The notes under the pieces are model-generated. The model was not told where the DNA came from, did no database searches, and saw nothing but the letters and a program-made list of their open reading frames with translations. A DNA stretch of 64,000 bases from Rheinheimera lutimaris (GTDB taxonomy: Bacteria > Pseudomonadota > Gammaproteobacteria > Enterobacterales > Alteromonadaceae), in contig NZ_JABSOD010000004.1 of NCBI RefSeq assembly GCF_013283795.1, positions 1 through 64,000 on the forward strand. Direction: 5' to 3'. Shown here piece after piece: positions 6,513 to 15,382 of the stretch (positions are counted from its first letter, which is position 1; every line of letters begins with the position of its first letter). Made by a program: the position numbers and the translations under genes.

Positions 6513-9112
6513 TACACCGCCCCTTGCAAAAAGTCCTGCGCAAAACGCTGCAGTACACCGCCGGCTTCATAAATCGACAGCTCTTCTGCCGTGTCTAAAC
6601 GACAGGTTACCGGCACGTTCAACGTTTCACCATTGTTGCGGTGAATAACCAGCGTTAACGTAGTACGTGGTTTGCGCTCGCCCACAACGTCATAGGTTTC
6701 AGTGCCGTCCAGGCCCAGTGTAATACGCGTTGTGCCAGGTTTAAACTCCAGCGGCAATACACCCATGCCAATTAAGTTAGTGCGGTGAATACGTTCAAAG
6801 CCCTCAGCCGCAATAGCTTCAACCCCGGCTAAACGCACGCCTTTGGCTGCCCAATCACGCGATGAACCCTGGCCATAATCGGCACCGGCGACAATAATCA
6901 GCGGCTGCTTGCGCCCCATGTAGGTTTCTATCGCCTCCCACATCCGCATAACTTTACCTTCCGGCTCAACTCTTGCCAGTGAACCGGGTTTCACCTTGCC
7001 GTCTACCACTACCATTTCATTAACCAGTTTCGGGTTAGCAAAAGTGGCGCGCTGCGCGGTTAAGTGATCGCCGCGGTGGGTGGCGTAGGAGTTAAAATCT
7101 TCTTCCGGCAGGCCCATTTTGTGTAAGTATTCACCGGCGGCACTGTCTAACATAATGGCGTTTGACGGTGATAAATGGTCGGTAGTAATGTTATCCGGCA
7201 ACAGCGCCAGCGGGCGCATACCTGTTAATGTACGCTCGCCGGCTATGGCGCCTTCGCCCTCGGTTTGCCAGTATGGCGGCCTGCGTATGTAGGTGCTTTG
7301 TGGCCGCCAGTCGTACAGTGGCGTAACCTTATCACCGTAATCTACCTCTACGGCAAACATTGGCTCGTACACTTTACGGAACTGCTCCGGTTTCACGCTT
7401 TGTGCCACCACTGCATCAATTTCAGCATCGTTTGGCCAGATATCTTTTAAGGTGATCGCATTACCGTTTTTATCATAGCCCAGCACATCTTTTTCGATAT
7501 CAAACCGGATGGTGCCGGCAATAGCATAAGCGACAACTAAGGCCGGAGATGCCAAAAACGCCTGCTTGGCATAAGGGTGAATACGGCCATCAAAGTTACG
7601 GTTGCCGGATAAGACTGCAGTGGCATATAAGTCACGCTCTACCACTTCTTTTTGGATAACCGGGTCCAGTGCGCCGCTCATACCGTTACAGGTGGTACAG
7701 GCAAAACCGACGATACCAAAGCCCAGTTGCTCTAACTCGCTGAGCAAGTGGCCTTCTTCCAAGTACAGCTGCACCGCTTTGGAGCCGGGCGCCAGTGAGG
7801 TTTTTACCCACGGCTTGCGGGTTAAACCCAGCTTATTGGCATTGCGTGCTAACAAACCGGCGGCAATAACGTTGCGCGGGTTAGAGGTATTGGTACAACT
7901 GGTAATAGCAGCAATAATAACGGCGCCGTCCGGCATTTCACCTTCTACCAGTGCATATTTACCGGCAATGCCTTTTGCAGTTAAGTCGCTGGTAGATAAA
8001 CGCGCGTGCGGGTTTGACGGCCCGGCCATAGTGCGGCCCACAGACGACAGGTCAAATGTCAGCACCCGCTCGTACTCGGCCGTGGTTAAGCTGTCGCTCC
8101 ACAAGCCCGCTGCTTTGGCGTAGGTTTCTACCAGTTTTACCTGTTGTGGCTCACGGCCGGTCAGGGTTAAATAATCCAGTGTTTGCTGGTCAATACTGAA
8201 CATCGCCGCGGTGGCACCGTATTCCGGCGTCATATTGGATATGGTAGCCCGGTCACCCAAACTCAGGCTGGAGGCACCTTCGCCATAAAACTCCAAATAA
8301 GCCGATACCACTTTTTCTTTACGTAAAAATTCGGTCAGCGCCAGTACAATGTCGGTTGCCATTATGCCCGGCTGCGCTTTACCGGTAAGCTCTACGCCGA
8401 TAATATCCGGCAGGCGCATCCAGCTGGCGCGGCCTAACATTACGCTTTCGGCTTCCAGACCACCCACGCCAATGGCGATTACGCCCAGCGCATCTACATG
8501 CGGTGTATGGCTGTCGGTACCTACTAAGGTGTCGGGGAACGCCACACCATCAAGCGCATGCACCACCGGTGACATCCGCTCTAAGTTGATCTGGTGCATA
8601 ATGCCGTTACCGGGCGGTATTACATCGACGTTTTTAAAGGCCTTTTTCGTCCAGTTAATAAAATGGAAGCGATCGTCGTTACGACGGTCTTCAATGGCGC
8701 GGTTTTTATCAAAGGCGTCTTTTTCAAAGCCGGCATGCTCTACCGCCAATGAGTGATCCACTATAAGCTGGGTCGGTACCACAGGGTTAACTTTGGCCGG
8801 GTCGCCGCCTTGTTCGGCAATAGCATCACGCAGGCCGGCTAAGTCGACCAGCGCGGTTTGGCCTAAAATATCGTGGCACACTACCCGGGCCGGATACCAC
8901 GGGAAGTCTAAATCGCGTTTGCGGTAAATCAGCTGCTTTAACGCATCGGTAAGCATGGCCGGGTCGCAGCGACGCACCAAGTTTTCGGCATGCACGCGCG
9001 AGGTATAAGGCAATTTGGCATAGGCGCCGGGTTCTATGGCATCGACAGCGGCTTGGGTGTCGAAGTAATCCAGCGCGGTGCCGGGCAGTTTTTTACGGTA
9101 TTGGCTGTTCAT
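6512..9112 (-). CDS. acnD: Fe/S-dependent 2-methylcitrate dehydratase
   Basis: An 866-residue aconitase-superfamily enzyme that dehydrates 2-methylcitrate. The 4Fe-4S ligand cysteines are visible as C406 (SCTNTSNP) and C472/C475 (ACTTCNGMSG). The N-terminal HAENL motif and the C-terminal swivel domain (GADYGQGSSRDWAAKG) are intact. Coupling to prpF and position in the prp operon identify it as AcnD rather than housekeeping AcnA. SD AGGTAA precedes the ATG. A 315-base gap separates it from prpC upstream, unusually large for this operon. Confidence 0.95.
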   Translation of the reverse strand: MNSQYRKKLPGTALDYFDTQAAVDAIEPGAYAKLPYTSRVHAENLVRRCDPAMLTDALKQLIYRKRDLDFPWYPARVVCHDILGQTALVDLAGLRDAIAEQGGDPAKVNPVVPTQLIVDHSLAVEHAGFEKDAFDKNRAIEDRRNDDRFHFINWTKKAFKNVDVIPPGNGIMHQINLERMSPVVHALDGVAFPDTLVGTDSHTPHVDALGVIAIGVGGLEAESVMLGRASWMRLPDIIGVELTGKAQPGIMATDIVLALTEFLRKEKVVSAYLEFYGEGASSLSLGDRATISNMTPEYGATAAMFSIDQQTLDYLTLTGREPQQVKLVETYAKAAGLWSDSLTTAEYERVLTFDLSSVGRTMAGPSNPHARLSTSDLTAKGIAGKYALVEGEMPDGAVIIAAITSCTNTSNPRNVIAAGLLARNANKLGLTRKPWVKTSLAPGSKAVQLYLEEGHLLSELEQLGFGIVGFACTTCNGMSGALDPVIQKEVVERDLYATAVLSGNRNFDGRIHPYAKQAFLASPALVVAYAIAGTIRFDIEKDVLGYDKNGNAITLKDIWPNDAEIDAVVAQSVKPEQFRKVYEPMFAVEVDYGDKVTPLYDWRPQSTYIRRPPYWQTEGEGAIAGERTLTGMRPLALLPDNITTDHLSPSNAIMLDSAAGEYLHKMGLPEEDFNSYATHRGDHLTAQRATFANPKLVNEMVVVDGKVKPGSLARVEPEGKVMRMWEAIETYMGRKQPLIIVAGADYGQGSSRDWAAKGVRLAGVEAIAAEGFERIHRTNLIGMGVLPLEFKPGTTRITLGLDGTETYDVVGERKPRTTLTLVIHRNNGETLNVPVTCRLDTAEELSIYEAGGVLQRFAQDFLQGAV

Positions 9113-9427
9113 TGTATTTACCTGTTTGTCTTGGTTATAACCAGACTATGGTGTAACGCACAAACCGGCTTGACCACACCAACACGCCGTAAACCCATCC
9201 CTGGGGGCTCGTCTCAGCCCGTCCGGGGCTTCAACGGTTGGTTTAGATCAAGCCGATTTGGCTTTATCACTTGTCGCTGATGCACGCTGCAATGTGAGGT
9301 TGGAACCCCGCTGGCGCAGCCACAGAGTGTCTGAGTCCTGCCGTAGGCATAAGGACGAGTTGCTGTGGCGAGCATGGCGGGTGTTGCAACCGATCAGTTG
9401 CCACATCCACTTATCAGTAGCACCTGC
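9113..9427. repeat. Structured intergenic region in the prp operon (dispersed repeat plus inverted repeat)
   Basis: No gene is seen. Bases 9161-9240 are a copy of an element that recurs inverted at 24156-24233. They share CAACACGCCGT, TCCCTGGGGGCTCG and CAACGGTTG, with small hairpins CCCA-N-TGGG and GCCCGTCCGGGGC. Bases 9298-9391 form a long imperfect inverted repeat: GGTTGGAACCCCGC pairs with GCGGGTGTTGCAACC, then CCACAG with CTGTGG, around an inner TGCC-GTA-GGCA hairpin. It may modulate acnD-prpF expression or mRNA stability. Confidence 0.6.
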
Positions 9428-10555
9428 TTAACGCTCTGCTATCGGCTTTACACTGCGTGGCTCTACACCAACGTAGTCGGCACTTGGCCGGATAATACGG
9501 TTATCGGCGCGCTGCTCCATCACATGCGCGGCCCAACCGGTTAAGCGGCTGCAAACAAAAATCGGTGTAAACAGCTTAGTCGGTATCGCCATATAGTTGT
9601 AGGCCGAGGCATGGAAGAAATCGGCATTACAAAACAGCTTCTTCTCCCGCCACATTACCGCCTCACAGCGCACTGACACGTCATACAACCGCGTATCGCC
9701 ATTGGCCTTCGCCAACTTCTCTGACCATTGCTTAATTACGGCATTGCGTGGATCTGACTCTGCATATACTGCATGGCCAAAGCCCATAATTTTTTCTTTG
9801 CGCTCCAGCATCCCCAGCAGTTTTTGCTCGGCATCATCCGGGTTAGCCATTTTTTCAATCAGCTCCATCGCCGCTTCGTTGGCACCACCGTGCAGCGGGC
9901 CGCGCAACGAACCTATAGCACCGGTAACGCAGGAATGCATATCGCTCAGTGTTGAAGCACATACCCGGGCGGTAAAGGTAGAGGCATTAAACTCATGCTC
10001 GGCGTATAAAATCAGCGAGGCTTGCATCACTTCAACATGCAACGCGCTTGGCTTTTTGCCATGTAAGGTCCACAAGAATTGCTCAGCGACAGAGTCGGCG
10101 TCGGTTTCAACCTCAACGCGCTTGCCATGGTGGCTGTAGTTGTACCAGTAGTTTACCAGGCCCGGGAAAATCGCCAACATCCGGTCACTGGCATCTTGCT
10201 GCTGTGTAAAGTCAGCTTCTGTTTCCAGATTACCCAGCATAGAGCAACCGGTACGCATCACATCCATTGGGTGGGCACTGGCCGGAATACGCTCTAATAC
10301 ATCTTTTAATGCCTGCGGTAAGCTGCGCAGACTTTTCAGTTTGGCTTTATAGGCCGCAAGCTCTGCCTCATTTGGCAACTCGCCTTTTAAAATCAGGTGT
10401 GCCACCTCTTCAAAGCTGCATGTCGCGGCCAAATCTTTTACGTCATAACCTCGGTAGGTTAAGCCTGAGCCGGTTTTACCTACTGTTGATAATGCTGTTT
10501 TACCTGCAACCTGGCCACGCAGGCCTGCTCCGGTGAGTTGTTTTGCATTTGCCAT
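9428..10555 (-). CDS. prpC: 2-methylcitrate synthase
   Basis: A 375-residue citrate-synthase-family enzyme condensing propionyl-CoA with oxaloacetate. Conserved family blocks are present: HLILKGELPN near the N-terminus, GPLHGGANEAAMEL around residue 220, FGHAVY around residue 257 and SADYVGVEPR at the C-terminus. The length, shorter than the housekeeping GltA (about 430), and the operon context point to PrpC. SD GGGGA is well placed before the ATG. Lies 35 bases downstream of prpB. Confidence 0.95.
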   Translation of the reverse strand: MANAKQLTGAGLRGQVAGKTALSTVGKTGSGLTYRGYDVKDLAATCSFEEVAHLILKGELPNEAELAAYKAKLKSLRSLPQALKDVLERIPASAHPMDVMRTGCSMLGNLETEADFTQQQDASDRMLAIFPGLVNYWYNYSHHGKRVEVETDADSVAEQFLWTLHGKKPSALHVEVMQASLILYAEHEFNASTFTARVCASTLSDMHSCVTGAIGSLRGPLHGGANEAAMELIEKMANPDDAEQKLLGMLERKEKIMGFGHAVYAESDPRNAVIKQWSEKLAKANGDTRLYDVSVRCEAVMWREKKLFCNADFFHASAYNYMAIPTKLFTPIFVCSRLTGWAAHVMEQRADNRIIRPSADYVGVEPRSVKPIAER

Positions 10556-10590
10556 TGTCTTGTCCCCGTTTTCTTTGAATTTATTCCGGC

Positions 10591-11475
10591 TTATTTTTGT
10601 TTGCTGCTAAACAGCTGATCCAGCTTTTGCTCAAAGCTATGGTAGTTTAAAAAGTCATACAGCTCAGCGCGGGTTTGCATGCTGTCTACCACGGCTTTCT
10701 GATCGCCGTTGGCTAAAATAGACTGGTATACGTTTAATGCCGCTTTGTTCATCGCCCGAAACGCACTAAGCGGATACAGCACCATGGCCACACCCACATT
10801 GCCCAGCTCGGTTTTATTAAACAGCGGTGTTTGGCCAAACTCAGTAATGTTGGCCAGTACCGGCACCTTAAGAGCCTTGGTAAACGCCTGATATTGCTCC
10901 AGCGTGTATACCGCTTCGGCAAAAATAGCATCGGCCCCTGCTGCTTCACAGGCCAGGGCGCGTTCAATGGCGGCGTCTAAGCCTTGCTGCGCTAACGCAT
11001 CGGTGCGTGCCATAATAAAAAAGCTTTCGTCAGTGCGGGCATCAACACTGGCTTTTACACGGTCAACCATTTCGTCCAGGCTGACAATTTCTTTGTTCGG
11101 CCGGTGGCCACAGCGTTTTTGCGCCACCTGATCTTCAATATGAAAACCGGCCGCGCCAGCGCGGGTCATTTCTTTTACCGTGCGGGCGATATTAAATGCC
11201 CCGCCCCAGCCGGTATCAGCATCGACTAACAACGGCAGGCTGGTAGCGGCGGTGATGCGGCGGATATCTTCGCACACGTCGTTTAACGACGTCATACCCA
11301 GGTCGGGCAAGCCGAAAGAGGCATTGGCCACACCGGCGCCGGACAAATACAACGCCTGGTGGCCGGTGCGCTCGGCCATCATTGCCGTATAAGCATTAAT
11401 AGTACCGACGATTTGCAGCGGTGTGTTAGCGCTTATCGCGGCGCGGAATTTTTGCCCTGCTGTCTGTGTGCTCAT
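10591..11475 (-). CDS. prpB: 2-methylisocitrate lyase
   Basis: A 294-residue member of the isocitrate lyase/PEP mutase superfamily that cleaves 2-methylisocitrate to pyruvate and succinate. The Mg-binding stretch DADTGWG (D85, D87) and the catalytic KRCGH motif (C122) are visible. The start at 11475 ([10 protein letters not shown]) is chosen over an in-frame upstream codon at 11529 because it gives the usual length and sits one base from the gntR stop, with a GGGG SD inside the gntR end. First enzyme gene of the operon. Confidence 0.95.
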   Translation of the reverse strand: MSTQTAGQKFRAAISANTPLQIVGTINAYTAMMAERTGHQALYLSGAGVANASFGLPDLGMTSLNDVCEDIRRITAATSLPLLVDADTGWGGAFNIARTVKEMTRAGAAGFHIEDQVAQKRCGHRPNKEIVSLDEMVDRVKASVDARTDESFFIMARTDALAQQGLDAAIERALACEAAGADAIFAEAVYTLEQYQAFTKALKVPVLANITEFGQTPLFNKTELGNVGVAMVLYPLSAFRAMNKAALNVYQSILANGDQKAVVDSMQTRAELYDFLNYHSFEQKLDQLFSSKQK

Positions 11476-11476
11476 G

Positions 11477-12160
11477 TTAAGTCCCCGTTTGTTCAAGTTG
11501 TTTTTCAATATTGCGCCTGGATGCGGCAATGTGGCGGCGCATCAGTAAATCGGCAAGTTCACCATCGCGGTTGGCAATGGCATTAAGAATAGCTTTATGT
11601 TCGTCAAATGCCCGTGATACCCGCGGCCCGTTCATACCCAATTGCACGCGGTACATCCGCACTAGGTAATACAGCTCGTCGCACAATATATTGATAAGAT
11701 ATTCATTTTTGCTGCCCAGAATGACACGGTAATGAAAATCCAGATCGCCGGCTTCCTGGTAGTAGCTTTCGCCTTCGCGCACCCGCTGCGTGTTCAGATG
11801 TTGGTCCAGCAAGGCGCGCAGCTCGGCAATCTCAGTATCAGCCATATGCTCGGCGGCTAAGCGGCATGCTAAGCCCTCTAAAGTTTCGCGCAACTGATAC
11901 AACGACAGCAGCCCTTGTGTCGACAATTTCACTACCCGGGCACCGGCATTAGGAATACGTTCAATTAAGTGGCAACGCTCCAGGCGGGCTAATGCTTCAC
12001 GCAGCGGCGCACGGCTTAAGTCAAACTGCTTGGCCAGCTCCGGCTCACTGATTTTGCTACCGGGCGCAATATCGCCTTCAACAATAGCACGCTGAATTTC
12101 CAGCAAAACCCGGTCTGCAGCAGTAATGGGCGAGCGTAAAGAAGGATGTAACGATGCCAT
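11477..12160 (-). CDS. GntR-family regulator of the propionate operon
   Basis: A 227-residue FadR/FCD-type GntR regulator. The winged helix-turn-helix lies at about residues 15-80 ([45 protein letters not shown]), and the all-helical ligand-binding FCD domain at about 90-215, with the metal-binding His and Asp/Glu pattern ([20 protein letters not shown]). It is the first gene of the prp operon with a one-base gap to prpB. Palindromic operator candidates lie directly upstream, so autoregulation and control by a methylcitrate-type effector are likely. It plays the PrpR role seen in Shewanella, not the sigma-54 PrpR of enterics. Confidence 0.92.
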   Translation of the reverse strand: MASLHPSLRSPITAADRVLLEIQRAIVEGDIAPGSKISEPELAKQFDLSRAPLREALARLERCHLIERIPNAGARVVKLSTQGLLSLYQLRETLEGLACRLAAEHMADTEIAELRALLDQHLNTQRVREGESYYQEAGDLDFHYRVILGSKNEYLINILCDELYYLVRMYRVQLGMNGPRVSRAFDEHKAILNAIANRDGELADLLMRRHIAASRRNIEKQLEQTGT

Positions 12161-12162
12161 AT

Positions 12163-12174
12163 ATTGTCGACATA
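12163..12174 (-). promoter_or_regulatory. Candidate operator 1 of the prp GntR regulator
   Basis: ATTGTCGACATA contains the palindrome TGTCGACA three bases upstream of the gntR start codon. It shares TTGTCGACA with the perfect palindrome at 12236-12247. TTGTCGACAA-type sites are what I recall for GntR-type PrpR in Shewanella. Confidence 0.65.
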
Positions 12175-12235
12175 AAATTCAGATTGGTTAGTTTTAAAGC
12201 CTTTTTGTGCCTAAGTCAAGCCAGCTACAGATAAC

Positions 12236-12247
12236 ATTGTCGACAAT
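12236..12247 (-). promoter_or_regulatory. Candidate operator 2 of the prp GntR regulator
   Basis: ATTGTCGACAAT is a perfect 12-base palindrome about 75 bases upstream of gntR. Paired with the site at 12163-12174, it brackets a plausible promoter (TTGACT near 12217 on the minus strand). Confidence 0.7.
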
Positions 12248-12710
12248 AAGACTAAAGTTTGTCTACTATTGTTTGCAGCGCAAGCCACACTAAATAGCAT
12301 TAGCGCCCACAGTTATTCACACTTGGCCAGTGCTTTTTTCAGACTATTTGTTTATAAAAACAGCAATTTTAATTCTCGGAACGCCTAACAGCGGCAGATA
12401 ATACCGTCGCCCCTAAAACAGGTTCAACGCAGTAACACTGCCTGCTTCACGGAATAAGCTGGGGATAACCTGAGGATAAGCCGGGTGTAAAATGGAAAAT
12501 AGATATCAGCATCAAGGGCATCAGCAATTGAAGTAGCAGAGGAAAAAATCTGCTTTTTAACTACACTGAATCTTACCTTAACTGATTGATGTTGTAACGA
12601 TAGCGCACGGCTCATTCCCTATGAGCCATTCCCCTAAGCCCGGAACAATGCGGATTGGTTCCGGGCTTCTTTTATGCGCAAATTGTGTGCTGATTGACGT
12701 TAAGCAGCCT
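12248..12710. other. Intergenic region between gntR and tatD, with hairpins
   Basis: I see no supportable protein gene. It holds GACTAAAGT at 12250-12258 (compare the acs and actP upstream motifs) and two adjacent hairpins: GGCTCAT-TCCCT-ATGAGCC (12609-12627) and a perfect 11-bp stem AAGCCCGGAAC/GTTCCGGGCTT (12636-12668) followed by CTTCTTTTAT on the plus strand. The second looks like a plus-strand terminator although no plus-strand gene precedes it, so a small RNA ending here is possible. Confidence 0.45.
12636..12676 (+). terminator. Terminator-like hairpin with no upstream plus-strand gene
   Basis: Stem AAGCCCGGAAC (12636-12646) and GTTCCGGGCTT (12658-12668), 11-base loop, then a T-rich tract in the plus direction. 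No T tract follows in the minus direction, so it does not look like a tatD terminator. Confidence 0.6.
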
Positions 12711-13499
12711 TTAACCGTTAACTTCTTTCTTTACCCGGTTAAACAGCGTGTAAAAATTCTCAGTGGTGGCCTGTGCCAGTTGCTCAAGGCTGATACCTTT
12801 AACTTGTGCAATCGCCTCTGCCACCGCAGTAACATAGGCCGGCTGATTAGTTTTACCGCGAAACGGCACCGGCGCCAGGTAGGGTGAGTCAGTCTCTATC
12901 AGTAACCGCGACAGCGGGATCTGCTTTACCACATCACGCAGCTCATCGGCATTGCGAAAGGTCATAATGCCGGAAATAGAAATATAAAAGCCCAGGTCCA
13001 ACGCGGCTTTAGCCATATCCAGGCTCTCGGTAAAGCAGTGCAGCACGCCTCCGGCTTTATCGGCCTGATGGCTGCGCATTAACGCTAAAGTATCTTCACG
13101 TGCATCCCGCGTATGAATAATCAGCGGTTTATTCAGTTGGTTTGCTACCTGAATGTGGCTGACAAACGCAGCCTGCTGGCTAAGCTTAGCCTCGGGGGCA
13201 TAAAAATAGTCCAGCCCGGTTTCCCCTACCGCCACGACCTGCGGCAGGCTGCATTGCTGCAGTAACAGTTCGGCATCAACAACATCTTGCTGATGCAGCG
13301 GATGCTCACCACATGACACTGAAACCTGCGGATAGGCGGCAACTAACTGCGACATTTGCGCAAACTCTGCCAGGCTGACACAGACACATAGCATGTGCTC
13401 CACCTGTTTTGCCTGTGCTGCGGCAATGACATCTGGCAACGTCATGCCAAGTTTATCCAGCTCTAAGCGGTCGAGGTGGCAATGTGAATCTACAAACAA
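12711..13499 (-). CDS. TatD-family metal-dependent deoxyribonuclease (YcfH-like)
   Basis: A 262-residue TIM-barrel hydrolase of the TatD/YcfH family. Metal ligands are seen in DSHCHLDR (H6, H8), GETGLDYFY (E), HTRDA (H), HCF and ETDSPYLAP (D). The translation starts at a TTG (13499); the alternative would be loss of the conserved FVDSHCH start, so TTG is preferred. Last gene of the fab-holB block, as ycfH is in E. coli. Nuclease activity is known for the family; the precise substrate is not shown by the sequence. Confidence 0.9.
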   Translation of the reverse strand: MFVDSHCHLDRLELDKLGMTLPDVIAAAQAKQVEHMLCVCVSLAEFAQMSQLVAAYPQVSVSCGEHPLHQQDVVDAELLLQQCSLPQVVAVGETGLDYFYAPEAKLSQQAAFVSHIQVANQLNKPLIIHTRDAREDTLALMRSHQADKAGGVLHCFTESLDMAKAALDLGFYISISGIMTFRNADELRDVVKQIPLSRLLIETDSPYLAPVPFRGKTNQPAYVTAVAEAIAQVKGISLEQLAQATTENFYTLFNRVKKEVNG

Positions 13500-13514
13500 A
13501 ATAATACTCTCTGT

Positions 13515-13841
13515 TTAAATGGTATAGGTTGGATCCGGCGCGTTAAGCATGCCACCGAGCAATTTTTCTATTTTTGCACCTAACTGCGATTTATCGTCAA
13601 TAAAAGTGATGCCAATGCCGGCAGGGCTGGAGCTTTGTGAACCGTGTGGCGTGATCCAAGCCACTTTACCCGACACCGACAATGGCTCCAGCGCGTCAGG
13701 CAAGGTGACGCTTAATGCCAAAGATTGACCCATTTTGTATTGTCTGGGGGTGCGGACAAACAAACCGCCGTTTTTTAAAAACGGCATATAACTGCGGTAC
13801 AGCTCTTTAATGTCATTAAATCCAATCGACAGTTCTTCCAT
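13515..13841 (-). CDS. pilZ: PilZ domain protein
   Basis: A 108-residue single-domain PilZ protein matching the type IV pilus PilZ encoded next to holB in Pseudomonas and many gammaproteobacteria. The central barrel is visible (GGLFVRTPRQYKMGQSLALSVTLPD, GKVAWITP, GIGITFID). The N-terminus lacks the RXXXR c-di-GMP motif, as in the canonical pilus-assembly PilZ that does not bind c-di-GMP. SD GGAGG directly upstream. Interaction with PilB/FimX is known for the family and inferred here. Confidence 0.9.
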   Translation of the reverse strand: MEELSIGFNDIKELYRSYMPFLKNGGLFVRTPRQYKMGQSLALSVTLPDALEPLSVSGKVAWITPHGSQSSSPAGIGITFIDDKSQLGAKIEKLLGGMLNAPDPTYTI

Positions 13842-13852
13842 AACTCCTCCGC

Positions 13853-14752
13853 TTAGCCTCGCAGCCGTGTTAATTCGGTTAATAAGGCACTTAATGCTAA
13901 CGGCCTATTCTGCCCTAAAATTTGTGTTTCGTCACGGCACCAACGATTGTACAACTGATGTACAGCCAGCACCCGGTGCGGCTGCTGCGCACTGAGCGCC
14001 GGCAAAAAATAATGCCGCAAAAACCAGCCCAATAATTGCCGTAATTCGCTGATACTATCGAGCTGCTTAATACAGTCAGCCAATGACAGCTGTGCGGCAA
14101 AAAACTGCTGCAACGCCTGTATAACGCTCTGCAATTTGTCGGCCTCGCCAGATTCCAGCATTGCTAATGCTTTTAACGGCCCACCGGCGCAGTACGCCAG
14201 TAGAAAATCCGGCACCGGCCGGTTTGTCTGTTGCGTCAACCAATCCCGGGTAGTGTCAGTAAACTCTGCCGCCAATGGCCACTGTTGGCAACGGCTGAGC
14301 AAAGTAGCCGGTAGTGTTGCTGCAGCACTGGTTTGCAGAATTAAAAAACTGTTTTGCGGTGGCTCTTCCAACGTTTTAAGCAAGGCATTGGCGGCCGCTT
14401 CAGTAAGTTTTTCTGCCCGGGGCAGCAGCACCACTTTATTTACCTGCTGTTGTGCCCTGCCTTGCATAAACTGGCTGAGCTTACGCACAGCATCAACACC
14501 GATACTGGCGGCACTGCTGTCAACTGTCAGTAAATCTGAGTGGTTGCCGGCGGCACGCAATAAACAACTTTTACACTGCAGACACGGTTTTACCGCATCT
14601 TGCGCAGTGCATAATAAACTGGCCGCAAGCCAGTTTGCCAGGGTCGTCTTACCAATACCGTCAGCCCCGCTAAGCAACAAGCCGTGCGCCAGGCGCTGCT
14701 GTGCCAGTAACGGCATAAATTGCTGCTGATAAGGTACAAGCCATGGCAGCAT
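13853..14752 (-). CDS. holB: DNA polymerase III delta-prime subunit
   Basis: A 299-residue clamp-loader subunit. The N-terminal AAA+ fold has a P-loop-like GADGIGKTT (about residues 30-38), the zinc-finger cysteines C-x8-C-x2-C-x2-C (CTAQDAVKPCLQCKSC, about 48-63) and the SRC motif (LLSRCQQW, about 150). It lies three bases after tmk, the usual order. It opens and loads the beta clamp together with tau/gamma and delta. Confidence 0.95.
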   Translation of the reverse strand: MLPWLVPYQQQFMPLLAQQRLAHGLLLSGADGIGKTTLANWLAASLLCTAQDAVKPCLQCKSCLLRAAGNHSDLLTVDSSAASIGVDAVRKLSQFMQGRAQQQVNKVVLLPRAEKLTEAAANALLKTLEEPPQNSFLILQTSAAATLPATLLSRCQQWPLAAEFTDTTRDWLTQQTNRPVPDFLLAYCAGGPLKALAMLESGEADKLQSVIQALQQFFAAQLSLADCIKQLDSISELRQLLGWFLRHYFLPALSAQQPHRVLAVHQLYNRWCRDETQILGQNRPLALSALLTELTRLRG

Positions 14753-14755
14753 AAC

Positions 14756-15382
14756 TTAGCCTAATGCCTTATGCAGAGCCGCCGTAATGCTTTGTTGCAC
14801 CTGCTCAAGCGTCTGGCCGGCATCTATCACCACGATATTGGGTTCAGTGGCTGCAATTTGCAGATACTTTTGCCGCGTGCGCTGAAAAAACGCCAACTGC
14901 TCTTGCTCTATCCGGTCAAGCTCGCCGCGTTGCCGCGCCCGCTCCAACCCGATAGCAGGATCAATATCCAGATACAGTGTTAGATCAGGTCGCAAATCAC
15001 CCAGTACCGCTGTGCGTAACTGGTCAATAAACGCCTCGTCTAACTGGCGGCCACCGCCCTGGTAGGCGCGTGATGACATATCGTGTCTGTCGGCCAGTAC
15101 CCACTTGCCTTGCGCTAAGGCCGGCTTAATGACATTACACAGCAATTGCATACGCGCTGCATACATCAGCAGTAGTTCAGTTTGCGGTGCCACCACTTCG
15201 CTGGTTTGCACTTGTTTTACCAAAGTACGCAGGCTTTCTGCCAATGGCGTACCGCCGGGTTCGCGGGTACACACCACCTGCCGGCCCGACTGCTGCAAAT
15301 ACTGCTTAATGAGCGCAATAGCACTGCTTTTACCGGCGCCTTCCAGGCCTTCTACTACAATAAATTTAGCCGCCGCCGTCAT
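14756..15382 (-). CDS. tmk: Thymidylate kinase
   Basis: A 208-residue dTMP kinase converting dTMP to dTDP. P-loop GLEGAGKS (residues 11-18), [11 protein letters not shown] (dTMP-binding DRX-type region) and [15 protein letters not shown] are all present, with the lid [14 protein letters not shown]. Starts with ATGA overlapping the mltG stop by four bases, so translationally coupled. Cytosolic. Confidence 0.96.
   Translation of the reverse strand: MTAAAKFIVVEGLEGAGKSSAIALIKQYLQQSGRQVVCTREPGGTPLAESLRTLVKQVQTSEVVAPQTELLLMYAARMQLLCNVIKPALAQGKWVLADRHDMSSRAYQGGGRQLDEAFIDQLRTAVLGDLRPDLTLYLDIDPAIGLERARQRGELDRIEQEQLAFFQRTRQKYLQIAATEPNIVVIDAGQTLEQVQQSITAALHKALG

Noticed and set aside
12424-12615. Minus-strand ORF of 63 codons between gntR and tatD
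   Set aside because: No proper SD spacing, no recognisable motif, and it overlaps hairpin structure at its start.
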